22,184 nt of DNA, taken from positions 1-22,184 of the forward strand of contig JADFYX010000013.1 of the NCBI GenBank assembly GCA_015232795.1. The letters run 5' to 3'. Shown piece by piece: positions 1-8,778 of the stretch. Position numbers and translations under genes: made by a program. The DNA comes from Magnetococcales bacterium (GTDB taxonomy: Bacteria; Pseudomonadota; Magnetococcia; Magnetococcales; JADFYX01). Each line of letters opens with the position of its first letter. The first letter of the stretch is position 1. The notes under the pieces are model-generated. The model was not told the DNA's origin and ran no database searches. It saw nothing but the letters and a program-made list of their open reading frames with translations.

Positions 1-204
1 CAGTTTGTTGTCATCTTTAACTATTTTATCAAACAGTTTTTCACTATTATGGAATTGATCGCTGGTTTTGGAGTTCCATATCTCATCAATAAAAGGTTGC
101 CAAGGTGAGCTAGGAGTAGATCCTATAGCCTGGAAGGTTGTTACAGTAAACAACAGTAATATAAAAACAGTTGATATTGTTGGTTTAATTGAGCGGGGTA
201 ACAA
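1..204 (-). CDS. Exported protein of unknown function, N-terminal part only
   Basis: An open frame enters from the left edge and is read on the minus strand; 68 codons are visible. I place the start at the TTG at 202-204 because an AAGGA Shine-Dalgarno sequence lies 8 bases upstream and an in-frame TAA closes the frame at 238-240. The N-terminus looks like a Sec signal peptide: Arg4 and Lys7, then a hydrophobic stretch (about residues 10-27) ending in Ala-Ile-Gly, a plausible signal peptidase I site near residue 28. The mature part begins Ser-Thr-Pro-Ser and is hydrophilic, with lysines and aspartates, so the product is probably periplasmic or secreted. I do not recognise the family from this fragment. 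It is transcribed away from addB. The rare TTG start fits other non-ATG starts in this window (lpxB, lpxI, the LOG gene). Confidence 0.6.
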   Translation of the reverse strand, partial: MLPRSIKPTISTVFILLLFTVTTFQAIGSTPSSPWQPFIDEIWNSKTSDQFHNSEKLFDKIVKDDNKL

Positions 205-374
205 GAAAAATATCCTTATATCGGCTCTGAATGGTGATTAAACAATGCTTGTATTTAAATAAATAACAGAATAGCCAAAACTCATTTGTAGGAGCTATCG
301 TAACTATACAAATTAACTATAACAAAGAATTTATAATAATGATTTGAGAAAAAAAAGAGTAAGGCGATAAAATT
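205..374. promoter_or_regulatory. Divergent intergenic region between the exported-protein gene and addB
   Basis: This AT-rich spacer must hold the start signals for both diverging genes. For addB, a TATAAT at 332-337 is a possible -10 element, but I see no convincing -35 box at the right distance; the ribosome site is a modest AAGG at 361-364, ten bases before the ATG. For the leftward gene, TTGGCT (complement of 273-278) and AATACA (complement of 250-255) are 17 bases apart and could be a weak promoter. These are guesses from consensus matching; AT-rich DNA gives many such matches by chance. Confidence 0.3.
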
Positions 375-3077
375 ATGCAGAAAAACGAGTGGAATTTGCA
401 ACTAGATGAAGGTTGGGTGGTGTTAACAGTTAATCGCCGTCTGGCTAGATATATGGAAGGCTTATATGAAGAGCAGCAACGTAAAGAGGGTAAAATTATC
501 TGGTCTACACCAGATATACTACCTTTTTCCGCCTGGTTAGAACGTAACTGGATAGCTCTTTTGGATGAAGCTATACCTGATAGAGCACTTCTCACCCCGA
601 GACAAGAGGAGATAGTATGGGAGCAAGTAGTGGCAGACTCCAATGTTCATGGTTCACTTTTATGGACCGATAGTGCTGCTCATAGGGCGCAACAGGCATG
701 GAACCTTCTTAGATCTTGGTCACTTGAGTTGCCAGAGACCGAAACGTTGGGAAACGAAGATGCAAATGCCTTTAGTAGGTGGAGTAAAATTTTTAGCAAA
801 ACATGTCACGATAATAGTTGGCTTCCAAAATGGGGAATGGTTGAATTATTAACGTTAAACATAGATAAAATTCCTCGTCCCAAAGGAGTTGTTCTTGCTG
901 GTTTTAATGAAATTATACCAAGCCAAAAAAAGCTTTTAGCCAGCTTGGAAAAGCTAGGCGTTCCTGTTGTTGTGTGGCAGGAAGAATCTTTAGAATCTGA
1001 AGTGGTATGCGTCGCATTTCCTGATACAAAAGCGGAAATTATTGCAGCTTCTCATTGGGCAAGAGGGGTTTTAGAAAATAATTCATCTTTATCCTCTAAA
1101 GTGGTGAGTATCGGCATTATTGTGCCGGAATTACAAAAATTACGAGGGCAGATTTTAGCTGTTTTTTCTGAAACCTTCTATCCTGGTCGTCCCCAACAGG
1201 CATCTTTTCCCGATCAATCACTATTTAACCTCTCCCTTGGAGCTTCCCTTATAGAAATTCCGCTAATCAAGGATGGTCTGTTGTTATTGGAGTTGGCAAA
1301 TGGTGAAAACAATTGGCAGGAGTGGGGGGCGATATTAAATTCACCATATGTTGGTGGTGGTGATGAAGAGTGGAGCAAACGGGGTTTGTTGGATGCAGCT
1401 ATCAGAAAAAAAGGGTTTGTAAAGCTTAATATCCCAGATTTAATTAGGGAAGGGGGGGCAATATGCCCGATATTGGTTGCAAAATTAAGAGCTTTACAAG
1501 AGTTTTTGGCTAGTGATGAGTGGCAAGAAAACTTTGTTCAAAGCCCAGGCAAGTGGGCTAACTGTTTTGATCAACTGCTTAAAGTGCTTGGTTGGCCGGG
1601 AGAAAAAAAATTAAATAGCCAAGAATTTCAGGTGGTAGAGTCCTGGCGAAAAGTGCTTGGTGAGTTTGCAGGTTTAGAGAGAGTGTTGCCAACAATTACC
1701 CTTAATAGTGCTTTAAAAGAACTTAAACAACTAATTGAAGCAACAATATTTCAACCTGTTGAGAATGAGGCTTTGGTGCAAATTCTTGGTGTGTTAGAGG
1801 CAGAAGGGGAACGTTTTGATTATCTCTGGGTTTTGGGACTGACGGATCAAGTATGGCCAAAAATTCCCGAACCCAACCCATTTATACCCATAGCATTTCA
1901 AAGAAAACACAATTTACCCCGTTCATCGTCGCAGCGTGAATTAAGCTATGCAAAACGTCTTACTAAACGTATTCTAGGTTCCTCTAATAATGTTATCGTA
2001 AGTTATAGTGAGTGGGAAGGTGAGATGCAACGGCATAAAAGTCCGTTGCTAGAATCAATTAATATTGTTGAATTTAAAAATATTTTAACTGTATTTTACC
2101 CTACAATGGCAAACATTATTATGGAAAAAGAGGGTATGGTTGCAAGAGAAGAATATCCATTGCCATCTTTTGCTGAAAGCTCAGTTCTAACTGGCGGTAC
2201 AGGCGTTATCAAAAGTCAAGCAATGTGTCCTTTTTCTGCATTTGCCAAATTTCGCTTGTCTGCTGAAGCTCTTGAAGAACCTGTACCCGGATTTACTCCA
2301 AGGCAAAGAGGTGAGATTACCCATGCCTGCCTTGCAGCTTTTTGGCAGCAGGTTGGTAACTCACAGACACTTGCTGGGATGAGTTTTTCTGAACGGGACT
2401 CTTTAGTATATAAGGTGACATACAAAGCGGTTAATCTAGCTGCCTTAAAAAATGGTAACACATACTCTAAAGAGTACCTTGGGCTGGAGATGCTGCGACA
2501 AAAAAGACTCATTTTAACATGGCTTGGGGTGGAAAGTAGCCGGGAGAGTCCTTTTGAGGTTGTTGGCCGAGAGGCTGAGAGTGCAATTGAGGTGGGTGGA
2601 ATTAAAATTAAATTTCGTATTGATAGGATAGATAAGCTCGATAGTGGTGAACTGGTGGTGGTTGACTATAAAACTGGGGTTGCCAATATCAACAGTTGGT
2701 TGTCTGACCGCCCCCAAGAGCCACAAATGCTTTTATATGCCTTGGCCAATCAGGGCAATCTAGCTGCTTTGGTTTATGCTCAGATAACTGCGGGGCAGCA
2801 GCGATATTTAGGTCTTGCCCATGCCCAAGGTATTATACCAGCAATAGATCTTCTGGAGAGTGGAAAATATTTTTCCGAATATCTGGATTGGCAGAGTTTA
2901 CTTAATCACTGGTTAAGTGTAGTTGATCATTTGGCTCAGCAGTATAAAAAAGGTGTGACATGGGTAGATCCTTTGCCAAATGCTTGTGATTGGTGTGATT
3001 TTCCCATGTTATGCCGAGTTGCTGAACAGCGTAATACCTTAAAAGGGGGTATTGATAACCAGGAGGCTAAGTCATGA
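375..3077 (+). CDS. addB: AddB-like subunit of a double-strand-break repair nuclease
   Basis: The 900-residue protein matches the length and layout of the proteobacterial AddB-related 'probable DNA repair protein' family. In AddAB complexes the B subunit supplies one nuclease and a helicase-like scaffold that resects broken DNA ends for RecA. Visible parts: an N-terminal segment with TVNRRLARYME and TPDILPFSAWLE (residues about 18-57) where a functional Walker A would be expected but is absent; a conserved helicase-like block with EAEGERFDYLWVLGL at about 475-490; and a C-terminal PD-(D/E)XK nuclease with Asp750, Asp753, Asp764 and Lys766 (VDYKTG). Cys618 plus Cys871, Cys874 and Cys880 (C-x2-C-x5-C) match the 4Fe-4S staple of AddB nucleases. 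The stop overlaps the addA start as ATGA, so the two subunits are probably co-translated. The family match is firm; the exact biochemical role is by analogy. Confidence 0.88.
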   Translation: MQKNEWNLQLDEGWVVLTVNRRLARYMEGLYEEQQRKEGKIIWSTPDILPFSAWLERNWIALLDEAIPDRALLTPRQEEIVWEQVVADSNVHGSLLWTDSAAHRAQQAWNLLRSWSLELPETETLGNEDANAFSRWSKIFSKTCHDNSWLPKWGMVELLTLNIDKIPRPKGVVLAGFNEIIPSQKKLLASLEKLGVPVVVWQEESLESEVVCVAFPDTKAEIIAASHWARGVLENNSSLSSKVVSIGIIVPELQKLRGQILAVFSETFYPGRPQQASFPDQSLFNLSLGASLIEIPLIKDGLLLLELANGENNWQEWGAILNSPYVGGGDEEWSKRGLLDAAIRKKGFVKLNIPDLIREGGAICPILVAKLRALQEFLASDEWQENFVQSPGKWANCFDQLLKVLGWPGEKKLNSQEFQVVESWRKVLGEFAGLERVLPTITLNSALKELKQLIEATIFQPVENEALVQILGVLEAEGERFDYLWVLGLTDQVWPKIPEPNPFIPIAFQRKHNLPRSSSQRELSYAKRLTKRILGSSNNVIVSYSEWEGEMQRHKSPLLESINIVEFKNILTVFYPTMANIIMEKEGMVAREEYPLPSFAESSVLTGGTGVIKSQAMCPFSAFAKFRLSAEALEEPVPGFTPRQRGEITHACLAAFWQQVGNSQTLAGMSFSERDSLVYKVTYKAVNLAALKNGNTYSKEYLGLEMLRQKRLILTWLGVESSRESPFEVVGREAESAIEVGGIKIKFRIDRIDKLDSGELVVVDYKTGVANINSWLSDRPQEPQMLLYALANQGNLAALVYAQITAGQQRYLGLAHAQGIIPAIDLLESGKYFSEYLDWQSLLNHWLSVVDHLAQQYKKGVTWVDPLPNACDWCDFPMLCRVAEQRNTLKGGIDNQEAKS

Positions 3078-6000
3078 GTATACCATTGGCGGATGGTAAA
3101 GCCCGTTCTCAAGCTTTAGATCCCTCAAACTCATTCATTGTTCAGGCTCCCGCTGGATCTGGTAAAACAGGTTTGTTAACCTTGCGTTTTTTAACTCTTT
3201 TAGCTCTAGTTAAAGAGCCAGAAGAGGTGGTCGCAATCACCTTCACAAAAAAAGCTGCTCAAGAGATGAAATCCCGCATATTAGAAGCAATTATTATGGG
3301 GGCAAAGGCTGCACCAACTGATGATTTTCAAAAACAGATATGGGATCTGGCTGTTAAAGTTGTTAAACGTGATCGAGATTTGGCTTGGGGGTTGACCGAG
3401 ACCCCATCGCGGTTACGAATTTTTACCATCGATTCTCTATGTGCAGCTATTTCCAGGCAGATGCCAGTGCTCTCTAGATTAGGAGGAGAGCCACAAATAG
3501 TGGAAAATTCATTACCACTATTTAGAGAGGCTGCCCAGCGCACCATTAGCCATCTTGATTCTGTAGGAAAACTTGGTGACGCAGTACGTTTTTTATTGGA
3601 CCATCTGGATAATAACCTTACAAGGGTAGAGACTTTATTGGCAGCAATGTTGGCAAATCGGGAACAGTGGTTGCGCTATGTTAGTGGTCAAGATGGGGAT
3701 GATATTCGTAAACTTCTTGAGCAAAGTCTTGAAGATATTGTAAAAGCAGAGATAAAACGAGTGTTAGAGTTGATGCCTGACTCTCAGAAACAAAAAATTA
3801 TCCAATTGGCCCAAAATGCAGGCAAATACCTTGGGGCAACTGGGGCTTCTTTTGGACCCCTGGTGGATTGGGCCAATAGAGAAAAATTACCCGAAGATGA
3901 GACAGCAGCACTACCAGCCTTAATAGGGTTGGCGGAGTTACTGTTAACGGCTACAGGTACATGGCGGAAAAGTTTTACAGTAAAAATAGGTTTTCCAGCC
4001 CAGAGCCATGGGCGTAACAGTTTAGAGAAGACAGCCTTAAAAAAACATAAAGCCGATGCTGCTGCATTAGTTGCAGAACTTTTCCACTATGATGAGTTTC
4101 GCCAAGCACTGCATAAAACCCTTACTCTGCCTCCAGTTCACTACACAAAAGGGCAGTGGGCTATACTCTCAGCTCTGCTTACCCTATTACCCGTTTGTGC
4201 CGCTCATTTAAAATTAATTTTTGCCCAAGAGAGAGTTGTAGATTTCTCCGAGGTTTCCCAAAGTGCGCTTTACGCTCTGGGTGATAGTGAAAATCCCACC
4301 GATTTGGCTCTTAAATTGGACTATCAAATTTCTCATCTACTGGTAGATGAGTTTCAAGATACCTCACGGGGGCAGTATGATCTTATTAAAAGGTTGATAG
4401 CAGGTTGGAGCGATGATGGTGGTAACACCTTGTTTTTAGTTGGAGATCCCATGCAATCTATCTATCGCTTTCGAGAGGCAGAAGTTGGGCTTTTTTTACA
4501 GGCCAGAAAGTTTGGTATCCACCCGGTTAAATTGCTTCCCCTTACTTTAACGGTAAATTTTCGTTCTAAAGGGGGGATTGTAAACTGGGTAAATAACGCC
4601 ATGGGTGATATTTTTCCAGCCAAAGAGCAGATATCTGTAGGTTCTGTTCCGTATAACGATTCCTCTCCATTTCATGAAATTGATAATGAACATTCGGTAG
4701 AAATTCACCCAATGGCCCCTAAAGATAGCCATGCAGAGGCGGTGAGAGTGGGAGAAATAACCGCTAAAGCCCGTAAAGATGGTCTGAGTGTGGCGGTTTT
4801 AGTCCGTTCTCGTACACATCTTTCCCAAATTCTTCCGGTTTTTGATGCTATGGGACTGCGTTATCAAGCGGTTGACGTGCACCCTTTAGTTGATCTGCCC
4901 TTGATACAAGACCTACGAGCCTTAACAAGAGCCTTAAGTCACCCTGCCGATAGAGTTGCATGGTTAGCTATTCTTCGTGCTCCATGGTGTGGTCTGTCAT
5001 TATCTGATCTATATAAAATTGCAGCCAGTGGTGACAATAATCCCAGCACAATTTGGCAGCAAGTTTTTGACGATGTTGTGGTGCAAAGTTTATCAGAAGA
5101 TGGTCAAAAACGGCTTCTTAGATTTAGGTCTGTAATGGCAGCTACTTTAGAGAGACGAGGCCGTGGAGATCATTATGTTGGTGTTGGCGGATGGCGACGT
5201 TGGATTGAGGGGTGTTGGCAGGCTTTGGGTGGTCCAGCAACTTTAACGGGAGGGGCGCAGTTGGTTGATGTAGGAACTTATTTTGACCTTGTTGAATCTA
5301 CAGAAATAGATGGATGTGGTTTTAACATCTCATTGTTAAACGAAAAAGTAAAAAGTCTCTACGGTGCAGCAGATCCTCAAGCAGACCCTGATTTAGCGGT
5401 AATGACCCTGCATAAAGCCAAAGGGTTGGAGTTTGATGTGGTTATTCTACCGGGGTTGGATCGTCGTACCAGAGGGGAATGCCGTCGTCTTTTGACCTGG
5501 CTTGATAGTTCATTGGATGAAAGCTCAGATTCTATCCCTCTACTTGCACCAATTGGCCGTAGTGATCAAGATGCCGAAGATTCTATTCAAGGCTATATCA
5601 GAACTATTGAAAAACAGAAAAACAGTTACGAAACCACTCGTTTATTATATGTTGCTGTAACAAGGGCTAAAGAGCAACTCCATCTTTTAGCCGGAACAGT
5701 GGAAGAGGAGAAAAAACCACCTTTCAACTCTTTTTTAGCAACCTTATGGCCAGTATTAAATGAGCCATTTACCCAAAATATTGCAATTGACCAAGAGGAA
5801 AAACCTGGTGGAGCTGAGTTTGTTGAAATGCCTTTCAAAGCGTTAGGGGCTAATTGGCAGCTACCAGAACTACCCAGCATGGTTGCAAAATCAGTGGCAG
5901 CTTTACCTGTTGAAGAGGATGAAAGGGAGCCAGTATTGTTTGATTGGGCGGGTGACACTGCCCGTTTATTAGGTTTGGTGGTGCATCGCTATTTAAGTCG

Positions 6001-6484
6001 TATCGTCGATGAGGGTGCTGAATTTTGGTCAAAGGAGCGTGTTTTACAACAACATGCTGCTATTTCAGCCCATTTAAATCACCTTAATGTACCAAAAAAA
6101 ATGTTGGCCGACACCATAGAACGAGTTAAGTCGGCCCTTATCCAAACCCTTGATGATAAACGGGGAAAGTGGATTTTAGATGCAAGACATAATCAGTCAT
6201 CTTCCGAGAAGGCTTTGAGTGGATTTTTGGATGGGCGCAGAATACGTGTTATAATAGACCGCAGTTTTGTTGATTCCAATGGCATTCGCTGGATAATTGA
6301 CTTTAAAACCAGCTTTCATGGTGGCGGCGATCTGGACGGTTTTTTAGATAATGAAGTAGTTCGTTATCAAGATCAGCTAAATCGTTATGGAAAAGTTTTT
6401 AACAAACTGGAAGATCGCCCAATACGGTTAGGGTTGTATTTTCCTATGCTCTCAGGATGGCGAGAGTGGGAGTATAAATCATAA
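3074..6484 (+). CDS. addA: AddA helicase-nuclease subunit (UvrD/RecB superfamily)
   Basis: This 1136-residue protein is the ATP-driven 3'-5' helicase and second nuclease of an AddAB-type enzyme that processes DNA double-strand breaks in the cytoplasm. All superfamily 1 motifs are present in order: Walker A APAGSGKT (25-32, Lys31), motif Ia around ITFTKKAAQEM, DEFQD Walker B (425-429), GDPMQSIYRFR (457-467), VNFRS motif IV, TLHKAKGLEFD (778-788) and YVAVTRAKEQL (859-869, arginine 864). The C-terminal RecB-like nuclease carries Asp1062, Asp1076, Lys1078 (IDFKT) and a YQDQLNRY motif, so it looks active. Its ATG sits inside the addB stop (ATGA overlap). With both subunits bearing a nuclease domain, the complex resembles AddAB rather than RecBCD. 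Any Chi-like sequence it recognises cannot be read from here. Confidence 0.93.
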   Translation: MSIPLADGKARSQALDPSNSFIVQAPAGSGKTGLLTLRFLTLLALVKEPEEVVAITFTKKAAQEMKSRILEAIIMGAKAAPTDDFQKQIWDLAVKVVKRDRDLAWGLTETPSRLRIFTIDSLCAAISRQMPVLSRLGGEPQIVENSLPLFREAAQRTISHLDSVGKLGDAVRFLLDHLDNNLTRVETLLAAMLANREQWLRYVSGQDGDDIRKLLEQSLEDIVKAEIKRVLELMPDSQKQKIIQLAQNAGKYLGATGASFGPLVDWANREKLPEDETAALPALIGLAELLLTATGTWRKSFTVKIGFPAQSHGRNSLEKTALKKHKADAAALVAELFHYDEFRQALHKTLTLPPVHYTKGQWAILSALLTLLPVCAAHLKLIFAQERVVDFSEVSQSALYALGDSENPTDLALKLDYQISHLLVDEFQDTSRGQYDLIKRLIAGWSDDGGNTLFLVGDPMQSIYRFREAEVGLFLQARKFGIHPVKLLPLTLTVNFRSKGGIVNWVNNAMGDIFPAKEQISVGSVPYNDSSPFHEIDNEHSVEIHPMAPKDSHAEAVRVGEITAKARKDGLSVAVLVRSRTHLSQILPVFDAMGLRYQAVDVHPLVDLPLIQDLRALTRALSHPADRVAWLAILRAPWCGLSLSDLYKIAASGDNNPSTIWQQVFDDVVVQSLSEDGQKRLLRFRSVMAATLERRGRGDHYVGVGGWRRWIEGCWQALGGPATLTGGAQLVDVGTYFDLVESTEIDGCGFNISLLNEKVKSLYGAADPQADPDLAVMTLHKAKGLEFDVVILPGLDRRTRGECRRLLTWLDSSLDESSDSIPLLAPIGRSDQDAEDSIQGYIRTIEKQKNSYETTRLLYVAVTRAKEQLHLLAGTVEEEKKPPFNSFLATLWPVLNEPFTQNIAIDQEEKPGGAEFVEMPFKALGANWQLPELPSMVAKSVAALPVEEDEREPVLFDWAGDTARLLGLVVHRYLSRIVDEGAEFWSKERVLQQHAAISAHLNHLNVPKKMLADTIERVKSALIQTLDDKRGKWILDARHNQSSSEKALSGFLDGRRIRVIIDRSFVDSNGIRWIIDFKTSFHGGGDLDGFLDNEVVRYQDQLNRYGKVFNKLEDRPIRLGLYFPMLSGWREWEYKS

Positions 6485-6533
6485 ATAAAACTCTACAAAC
6501 AATGGATATTAATAAGTAAAAGGAGATGCAGCA

Positions 6534-7205
6534 GTGGTAGATGATTTTAAAACAACAGAGGCTTGGCGGGTGTTTCGTATTCAAGCTGAACTCATTGATG
6601 GTATAGAAGTTTTGCGAGGTTTGGGTGAAGCTGTAACAATTTTTGGTAGTGCACGTTCTAAGGTTGGCTCTAGATATTATAAAGATGCTCAAAGTGTAGC
6701 GCGTAAGCTATCCAAAAAAGGCATTGCGGTTATTACTGGGGGGGGTCCTGGTATAATGGAAGCAGCTAATAAGGGCTGCTATAAAAAGGGTGGTCGTTCC
6801 GTCGGCCTTAATATTTCTCTCCCTTTTGAACAGTCTCCAAATCATTATCAAGATATCAGCATATCTTTCCGTTACTTTTTTGTGCGTAAATTAATGTTTG
6901 CAAAACATGCAGATTCCATTGTGATTTTTCCTGGTGGTTTTGGTACGATGGATGAGTTATTCGAAGCTCTAACTTTGGTGCAGACAGAAAAAATCAAACC
7001 ATTTCCCATAATTCTCTATGGCTCTAAATATTGGCAAGGACTTTTGGATTGGTGTAAAAATACAGTTCTGGCAGAGGGGTGCCTAAGTCAATCAGATCTT
7101 GATTTAATTCAAGTGGTTGATACTCCCAAAGAGGCTGTAGATATAATTGTAGATTTTATATCTAAAAAGAAAGATGTAGGGGATAAAAAGTGTAATTTGA
7201 AATAA
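6534..7205 (+). CDS. LOG-family nucleotide phosphoribohydrolase-like protein
   Basis: A 223-residue Rossmann-fold protein of the LOG ('lysine decarboxylase-like', TIGR00730-type) family. Members cleave the N-glycosidic bond of nucleoside 5'-monophosphates, classically cytokinin riboside monophosphates, releasing base and ribose 5-phosphate; bacterial substrates are often unknown. Signature motifs are intact: GGGPGIMEAA (69-78) and PGGFGTMDE (133-141). The N-terminal helix-rich extension before FGSAR (37-41) is typical of the longer class. The start is GTG, chosen because an AAAAGGAG ribosome site (6518-6525) lies 8 bases upstream and no in-frame ATG occurs nearby. It follows addA by 49 bases and probably belongs to the same transcript, ended by the hairpin at 7243-7273. 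The GGG of the first motif is encoded by a run of eight G (6738-6745). Family assignment is secure, substrate is not. Confidence 0.9.
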   Translation: MVDDFKTTEAWRVFRIQAELIDGIEVLRGLGEAVTIFGSARSKVGSRYYKDAQSVARKLSKKGIAVITGGGPGIMEAANKGCYKKGGRSVGLNISLPFEQSPNHYQDISISFRYFFVRKLMFAKHADSIVIFPGGFGTMDELFEALTLVQTEKIKPFPIILYGSKYWQGLLDWCKNTVLAEGCLSQSDLDLIQVVDTPKEAVDIIVDFISKKKDVGDKKCNLK

Positions 7206-7242
7206 GCTACTTTTTTTAAGGTGCTTTGCATATTAACGTTAT

Positions 7243-7273
7243 CAAAAAGGAGCAAGCATCTTGCTCCTTTTTG
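7243..7273. terminator. Bidirectional intrinsic terminator between convergent genes
   Basis: A perfect 14-bp inverted repeat: CAAAAAGGAGCAAG at 7243-7256, a CAT loop at 7257-7259, and CTTGCTCCTTTTTG at 7260-7273. The stem starts with an A-tract and ends with a T-tract on either strand, so RNA made in either direction forms a GC-containing core followed by a U run. It lies between the LOG gene (ends 7205, plus strand) and the CCA enzyme gene (ends 7323, minus strand), exactly where a shared terminator is expected. Confidence 0.92.
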
Positions 7274-7322
7274 ATTATTTACTGTTTAAAATGGAAAATT
7301 GAGCTTTATCCAGACACGAACG

Positions 7323-8720
7323 TTAAATATCATCTTGCTCTAAGATCCATTCATGAATTTTTTTCTCCAATGTTTCTGGGCGGTTTCTTCCTGGGTCAGC
7401 ATCGATGTAGTCTACCAGTAGGTTTTGCAGTTCGCCTAACCATGGGCCGGGTGGTTTTCTTACTAAATTCAGTAAATCACCACCTGACAGCGCTAGATCA
7501 TTGGTTCTAGGACGTTGTCTGGCTTTGCGAAAATTTCTGCAATTTTCTAAAATATCCTGAAGATGTGCTTCTGCCTCGCACTTATTTGCTGATTCTTTAT
7601 CATCAATGGGTATGCCTGCTTGACTCCAAGCACAGTTGAGCCTATACAGCCCCTCTAAGGGGATGTCGTCATTTAATAACCGCTTTAAAACTCTGTCAGA
7701 TGGAGTTGAGTCTAAGGAGAGGTGATGTAGCAGGTTGGATATACGTTTATGGCGACGCTTTGAAAAACAGTAAGAGTCAAGAATTTGCTTGCAGCAGACT
7801 GGTGACTCCTCTTGGGGAGTTTTAAGTCCAGCAGAAGAGAAAAGCTGTTCTCTTTCGCCGTATGTAGAGCTAATACCAATAAATAGTGCAGCCCAACGCA
7901 GATCTAACAAGGATAGTTCTTCGTTGTTGGGAATGGATGAAAAGGATAAAACAGATCTTATTGTCCTTTCCCATAATGTTTGGGTAGGATTGCCACTGTC
8001 TATGATAATTTTTAACTGATCTAGCTGTGGCAGTAAATTGGTGCCCATTGTCGTGTTGAGCATATAACGAAATAATTTACGATCTGGACCACTGCGCAGA
8101 GGAAAAGATAAAATTCTATCTAGCTCTACCCTTATCCTATCGAATGTGACACCATAAAGAATTGTCTCTGAAGAGCGAGCTAGATCGTAGGATTCCGGTC
8201 GAAATGATAATTGCAAAGCAAAACGGAAAAAACGTAGGGCGCGTAAGGGATCATCTTTTAAAGTTTTAGCCCCGTTAACAAGTTTTATTCTGCGCTGGTT
8301 AAGATCTTCTTGACCTTTAAAAGGGTCTATAACAGGACCATTAGGCCAGAGGTAGGCCATGGCGTTTACTGTGATATCTCGCTGTAAAAGATCCTCTTCC
8401 ACAGTTGGTTTTTGGTCGGGGCGGTGACGAAAAGTTGAAATTTCAACTGTTTTTGGTTTTTCGCAACCCTTAAGAGGGAGAGTCAATACATTGTGTCGGG
8501 AAGTTGAAATTGTTGGTGCATAACCGTTATCCATCATCAGTTGTTTGCACTCAGCCAGAGAGCGAGCAACTAGGACATTCAGATCATTTGTAGGTGGTTT
8601 TTTTTGCAGTCCGTTACGAACCGCTCCACCAACCAAGTATATTGGACCGATAATATAGTTGATATCATCTAGCAGGGTTTGTAAAAACTGGGGAAGACTA
8701 TTGTTAAAAGATTTAGTCAT
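7323..8720 (-). CDS. cca: CCA-adding enzyme/poly(A) polymerase family protein with altered DxD
   Basis: A 465-residue class II nucleotidyltransferase of the CCA tRNA nucleotidyltransferase/PcnB family, which adds CCA (or poly-A) to RNA 3' ends. Seen: the LVGGAVRN motif (29-36), the EEDLLQRDITVNAMAY block, DDPLRALRFFRFA with the arginine pair, FDRIRVELDRIL, and a C-terminal tail (LALSGGDLL, PGPWLGELQ) typical of tRNA-CCA enzymes rather than PcnB. The metal-binding DxD of the first domain reads Asp46-Leu-Asn48, so the second carboxylate is missing, and the following HGT-like motif reads SRHNVL. The codon for Asn48 (complement of 8577-8579) is clearly AAT. Catalysis may therefore be altered or lost. 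No clear ribosome site precedes the ATG at 8718-8720. The gene is divergent from mtaB, another tRNA-maturation gene, and convergent with the LOG gene. Confidence 0.85.
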   Translation of the reverse strand: MTKSFNNSLPQFLQTLLDDINYIIGPIYLVGGAVRNGLQKKPPTNDLNVLVARSLAECKQLMMDNGYAPTISTSRHNVLTLPLKGCEKPKTVEISTFRHRPDQKPTVEEDLLQRDITVNAMAYLWPNGPVIDPFKGQEDLNQRRIKLVNGAKTLKDDPLRALRFFRFALQLSFRPESYDLARSSETILYGVTFDRIRVELDRILSFPLRSGPDRKLFRYMLNTTMGTNLLPQLDQLKIIIDSGNPTQTLWERTIRSVLSFSSIPNNEELSLLDLRWAALFIGISSTYGEREQLFSSAGLKTPQEESPVCCKQILDSYCFSKRRHKRISNLLHHLSLDSTPSDRVLKRLLNDDIPLEGLYRLNCAWSQAGIPIDDKESANKCEAEAHLQDILENCRNFRKARQRPRTNDLALSGGDLLNLVRKPPGPWLGELQNLLVDYIDADPGRNRPETLEKKIHEWILEQDDI

Positions 8721-8731
8721 AATTTATTTGT

Positions 8732-8778
8732 ATGTCAGACATTAATCTGTAATATCCTGTTTGTTAAATGTCGGATAT
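8732..8778. repeat. Two related dyads in the cca/mtaB divergent spacer, candidate operators
   Basis: ATGTCAGACAT at 8732-8742 is a perfect 5-bp inverted repeat around one central base. ATGTCGGATAT at 8768-8778 is nearly the same (ATGTC-N-GAYAT). Extended to 15 bases, the two sites differ at three positions and are in direct orientation, with centres 36 bases apart. A further inverted pair, AATATCC (8751-8757) and GGATATT (8773-8779), overlaps the second. The spacer lies between two divergent genes (8721-8858), so the sites could bind a regulator that acts on both. No regulator gene lies nearby, and the identity of any binding protein is unknown. Confidence 0.4.

Noticed and set aside
6738..6745. 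Possible frameshift at the G8 run in the LOG gene.
   Set aside because: The frame is intact on both sides and yields the full GGGPG motif, so there is no sign of a shift in this sequence.
7226..7510. A 94-codon open frame on the plus strand after the LOG gene.
   Set aside because: It runs through the terminator hairpin and then antisense to the conserved C-terminus of the CCA enzyme; it has no ribosome site or recognisable domain.
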